Of a DNA stretch of 7,797 bases, positions 5,311 through 7,797 are shown piece by piece. Source of the stretch: an uncultured Bacilli bacterium (GTDB taxonomy: Bacteria; Bacillota_I; Bacilli_A; RF39; UBA660); contig CANQAO010000051.1 in NCBI GenBank assembly GCA_947589375.1, forward strand, positions 1-7,797, read 5' to 3'. Every line of letters begins with the position of its first letter. Within the stretch, counting starts at the first letter, position 1. Under the pieces are notes generated by a model, which did not search any database, had not been told where the DNA came from, and worked only from the letters and a program-made list of their open reading frames with translations. Both the position numbers and the translations under genes were made by a program.

Positions 5311-6201
5311 ATGGTACTAAAAGAGGCGTTTGACAGCAATAACATTGTTAAAGAAATTTATAACAACGATAAATTAAAACGTTATTCATTATTTTTCATT
5401 GGTGTTTTAATTCAAGCTCTAGCATTTAATATTTTTATCTTACCAAGTAACATGTCATTTGGTGTCAGTGGTATTGCAATCGTGTTAAACTATCTATTTA
5501 AAATTTCGCCGGCTTATGTTATTTTAATAGCTAATATTCTGTTAATTATTGCGAGTCTAGTTTATTTAGGCAAAGAAGTAACTAGTAAGACCATTGTCGG
5601 CGCGATTTTATATCCCTTGTTAGTTCAGCTTACAATTTTTGCCCCTAAGATTATTGATTTAGGTGGCACTGAACCAGTTATAATTGCCTTATCAGGAGCC
5701 GTATTATATGGCTTTGGAACCGGTTTGGTTTTAAAAGCTGGTTATACGACAGGGGGCTCTGATGTTATAAAACAAATACTCGCCCAATATTCGAAAATGT
5801 CATTAGGTAAAGCGACACTTTATGTCGAAGGGACGATTGTCATTTCTTGTTTAATCGTCTTTGGCTGGCAAGCTTTTATCTATTCAGTTATTTCTATTTA
5901 TTTAATCGGTCTTATTACCGATAAGGTAATTTTAGGAATTTCTAAATATAAAACTTTCCAAATTATTACTAGTAAAGATAAAGAAGTTAAAAAATTTATC
6001 TTAAATGAACTGCATTATGGAGTGACAATCTTAGATAGTCATGGCGGTTTTACAGGTAATAAAAACAAAGTGCTTTTATGTATCGTACCGACTAAAAAAT
6101 ATTTTATGTTAAAAGAAGGGATCACCCATATTGATGAAAAGGCTGTCTTTATTATTACCGATACTTATGAAGTGAAAGGCGGCGAAGAGAAAGAAGGATG
6201 A
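5311..6201 (+). CDS. YitT/DUF2179-family membrane protein
   Basis: The 296-residue product has a short cytoplasmic N-terminus, about six hydrophobic segments (roughly 25-45, 49-63, 66-86, 91-110, 120-142 and 170-203), and a soluble C-terminal domain of about 218-275. The first part fits the YitT membrane family, including G144-Y-T-T-G-G-S-D151. The C-terminal domain fits DUF2179, with L-x-x-x-x-H-Y-G-V-T-I-L and a G-G-[FY]-T-G-x-x-K stretch. The substrate is unknown for the family as far as I recall. ATG 5311 follows AAAGGAG (5297-5303) and is 1 nt after the prfB stop, so expression is tied to prfB. Bacillus carries a YitT-family gene (yvjA) at the same place between prfB and ftsE, so this is probably the orthologue. 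I leave the symbol blank because the family has many paralogues. Confidence 0.92.
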   Translation: MVLKEAFDSNNIVKEIYNNDKLKRYSLFFIGVLIQALAFNIFILPSNMSFGVSGIAIVLNYLFKISPAYVILIANILLIIASLVYLGKEVTSKTIVGAILYPLLVQLTIFAPKIIDLGGTEPVIIALSGAVLYGFGTGLVLKAGYTTGGSDVIKQILAQYSKMSLGKATLYVEGTIVISCLIVFGWQAFIYSVISIYLIGLITDKVILGISKYKTFQIITSKDKEVKKFILNELHYGVTILDSHGGFTGNKNKVLLCIVPTKKYFMLKEGITHIDEKAVFIITDTYEVKGGEEKEG

Positions 6202-6204
6202 TGT

Positions 6205-6888
6205 ATGGAATTAATTAGTTTAACCAATGTTAGAAAAACTTATAAAACTGGGGTTACCGCTATTCAAGATTTAAATTTAAGCATTGATAAAGGACAATTT
6301 GTCTTTATTATCGGTTCTACGGGTTGCGGTAAAAGTACCTTAATAAAAATGCTTTATCGTGAAGAAAAACCAACTTCAGGTCGCATTATAGTTGGTGGAG
6401 TTGATGTCGGCAGACTTCGAAATGGTAAAGTTTATAAAATCAGAAGAAAAATTGGTGTGGTTTTTCAAGATTATAAATTACTACCTAAATCAACCGTTTA
6501 TGAAAATGTGGCTTTTGCTTTAGAAATTTTTGGAGTTCCTAAAGCCAAAATTCACGCTAAAGTAGTTAAGGTTTTAGAACTAGTTGGTTTAAAAGATAAG
6601 ATTAAAAGTTATCCCCAACAGTTATCTGGTGGGGAACAACAACGTGTCGCTATTGCTAGAGCGATCGTTAATGGACCTAAACTTTTAATCTGTGATGAAC
6701 CGACTGGAAACTTAGATCCCGAAACCAGTATGGAAATTATGAGAGTCTTAGAAGAGATTAATAAATTAGGGACGACAATTATTATGGTTACCCATAGTAT
6801 TGATATCGTTAAAGCCCTTAATAAAAGAGTTATTGTTTTAGACGAAGGCAGGGTTATTAAAGATTATAAAGAAGGGACGTATAGATAA
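6205..6888 (+). CDS. ftsE: Cell-division ABC ATPase FtsE
   Basis: FtsE is the cytosolic ATPase of the FtsEX complex. It does not pump a substrate but uses ATP to switch periplasmic or extracellular peptidoglycan hydrolases through FtsX. All ABC motifs are intact in 227 residues, the normal length: Walker A G37-S-T-G-C-G-K43-S, Q-loop Q88 in V-F-Q-D-Y-K-L-L-P (the FtsE-typical wording), signature L140-S-G-G-E-Q-Q, Walker B L160-L-I-C-D-E165, D-loop N-L-D171 and H-loop His197. Walker A has Cys41 where Ala is common, which should be harmless. ATG 6205 is chosen with GAAGGA upstream. The start is 3 nt after the YitT-family stop, and the end overlaps the ftsX start by 1 nt. Confidence 0.96.
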   Translation: MELISLTNVRKTYKTGVTAIQDLNLSIDKGQFVFIIGSTGCGKSTLIKMLYREEKPTSGRIIVGGVDVGRLRNGKVYKIRRKIGVVFQDYKLLPKSTVYENVAFALEIFGVPKAKIHAKVVKVLELVGLKDKIKSYPQQLSGGEQQRVAIARAIVNGPKLLICDEPTGNLDPETSMEIMRVLEEINKLGTTIIMVTHSIDIVKALNKRVIVLDEGRVIKDYKEGTYR

Positions 6889-7787
6889 TGAAAATATTTA
6901 GAATTATTAGTCGAAATATTCGTGATGCCTTTAAAGGTGTCTTTAGAAATTTTTCCCTTTCCCTTGCGTCTATTTCATGTATAACCATAACTCTTATCGT
7001 GGTAGCGGTATCCATTGTATTATCATATAATGTGGAAAATTTTACTAAATTAGTTGAAAAAGATGTTACCATTGTGGCTTTTTTAAACAATGATTTAAAA
7101 GAAGAAAATATCGAAGACATTAAAAATCAAATAAGTTCCATTGATAATGTCGAAAAATATGAATTTATTTCGAAGCAGGATATTACCAAAGATATGATGG
7201 AATCATCAGATATCTTTGCGAGTATTATGAAAGATTGGTCAGATGCGGAAAATCCAATTCAAAGCACTTTCCAAGTCAAAGTTGAAGACATCAAACATAT
7301 TGATAAGGTTGCTAAAAAAATAAAAAAAATCGAAGGTGTGACTTTAGTTAAATATGGGGAAGGCATGGTAGAACAATTAGTATCCGTTTTCGATATCGTC
7401 CATAAAGTTTGTATTATTTCCGTAATCGCTTTAATTTTAGTAACGGCTTTTCTAATTTCCAATACGATTAAAATTACTATTAATTCAAGACAAAGAGAGA
7501 TTAGTATTATGCGTTTAATTGGGGCTTCTAATTTAAACATTAGAATTCCATTTATCATTGAAGGTTTAATTTTAGGCGCTTTAGGCTCTATTATTCCAAT
7601 TATTTTAACGATTTATGGTTATGAAGCTTTGTATAGTAATTTTAATGGCCAATTATTCTCACCATTTATCAAACTTTTAAATCCAACTCCATTTGTCTAT
7701 ACTATTTCCCTTGCTTTATTAGGTATTGGTGTTTTAGTTGGTATGTTTGGTTCTTGGCGAGCTGTGCGCAAACATTTAAAAATATAA
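6888..7787 (+). CDS. ftsX: Cell-division membrane protein FtsX
   Basis: FtsX is the membrane half of FtsEX. Its first external loop contacts and activates peptidoglycan hydrolases (CwlO in Bacillus, PcsB in streptococci). The 299 residues show the family plan: a cytoplasmic R-x-x-x-R-N-I-x-x-x-F-K-G start, TM1 about 24-47, a large extracellular domain about 48-170, TM2 about 174-196, a cytoplasmic loop with R-Q-R-E-I-S-I-M-R-L-I-G-A, TM3 about 222-246, TM4 about 269-290, and a basic C-terminus. The gene is complete. Its ATG overlaps the ftsE stop (TAATG), with GAAGGGA (6871-6877) as ribosome binding site, so the two are translationally coupled. Only 10 nt remain after it, so a following hydrolase gene, often found here in Bacillota, cannot be assessed. 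Confidence 0.95.
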   Translation: MKIFRIISRNIRDAFKGVFRNFSLSLASISCITITLIVVAVSIVLSYNVENFTKLVEKDVTIVAFLNNDLKEENIEDIKNQISSIDNVEKYEFISKQDITKDMMESSDIFASIMKDWSDAENPIQSTFQVKVEDIKHIDKVAKKIKKIEGVTLVKYGEGMVEQLVSVFDIVHKVCIISVIALILVTAFLISNTIKITINSRQREISIMRLIGASNLNIRIPFIIEGLILGALGSIIPIILTIYGYEALYSNFNGQLFSPFIKLLNPTPFVYTISLALLGIGVLVGMFGSWRAVRKHLKI

Positions 7788-7797
7788 AAAAAATTCT

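Noticed and set aside
6241..6345. Unusual FtsE Walker A (Cys41) as a functional defect
   Set aside because: The Lys43 and Ser44 that bind nucleotide are intact, and the Cys position tolerates small residues in ABC ATPases. All other motifs are normal.
6857..7558. Minus-strand open frames across ftsX
   Set aside because: They lie opposite a clearly conserved ftsX, with no start signals and no recognisable domains.
1..7797. Recoded genetic code (TGA as Trp)
   Set aside because: Genes end in TGA at 1620-1622 and 6199-6201, Trp is encoded by TGG throughout, and RF2 is present.
1..7797. CRISPR array, insertion sequence, tRNA, phage or defence genes
   Set aside because: No regularly spaced repeats, terminal inverted repeats, transposase motifs or cloverleaf-like sequence were seen. 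The genes present are conserved housekeeping types apart from one surface protein.

Overview
The window looks like chromosomal DNA from a low-GC Bacillota, roughly 30% G+C by eye. The bacillar synteny and compact, strongly A/T-biased genes suggest a Bacilli or Erysipelotrichia/RF39-type lineage. It uses the standard bacterial code: TGA ends real genes (at 1620-1622 and 6199-6201), Trp is TGG, and a UGA-reading release factor 2 is present. Mycoplasma code 4 is therefore excluded. No mobile element, CRISPR array, tRNA or rRNA is visible.

Layout. (a) 1-70: the 3' tail of an upstream gene, with a terminator hairpin overlapping its stop. (b) 264-1622: a single-gene unit for a membrane-anchored surface protein of unknown function, with a Cys-bearing proximal domain and aromatic repeats. 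(c) 1638-2084, minus strand: a small two-CBS-domain protein. It converges with (b), and one perfect bidirectional terminator swallows both stop codons. (d) 2143-3241: yunB (a sporulation-associated membrane protein in Bacillus) followed by yutD. (e) 3294-3965: a Nudix/winged-helix regulator of NrtR type. It sits behind a textbook sigma-A promoter (TTGACA-17-TATAAT) that carries a perfect inverted repeat in its spacer, suggesting autoregulation. (f) 3966-4237: an intergenic stretch with hairpins, a possible decayed reading frame, a strong terminator and the prfB promoter. (g) 4238-7787: a tight operon of prfB (with the programmed +1 frameshift), a YitT/DUF2179 membrane protein, ftsE and ftsX. 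Gaps are 1 nt, 3 nt and a 1-nt overlap.

How the genes work together. The prfB-yitT-ftsE-ftsX order matches the prfB/yvjA/ftsEX neighbourhood of Bacillus as I recall it. It couples translation termination with the ABC-like FtsEX complex that controls peptidoglycan hydrolases. The yunB-yutD pair also echoes a Bacillus neighbourhood. The window is therefore mostly conserved core genome. The least understood parts are the repeat-bearing surface protein, the candidate operator of the NrtR-like gene, the 3966-4112 stretch, and several very short or apparently leaderless 5' leaders. I found no convincing undescribed multi-gene system.
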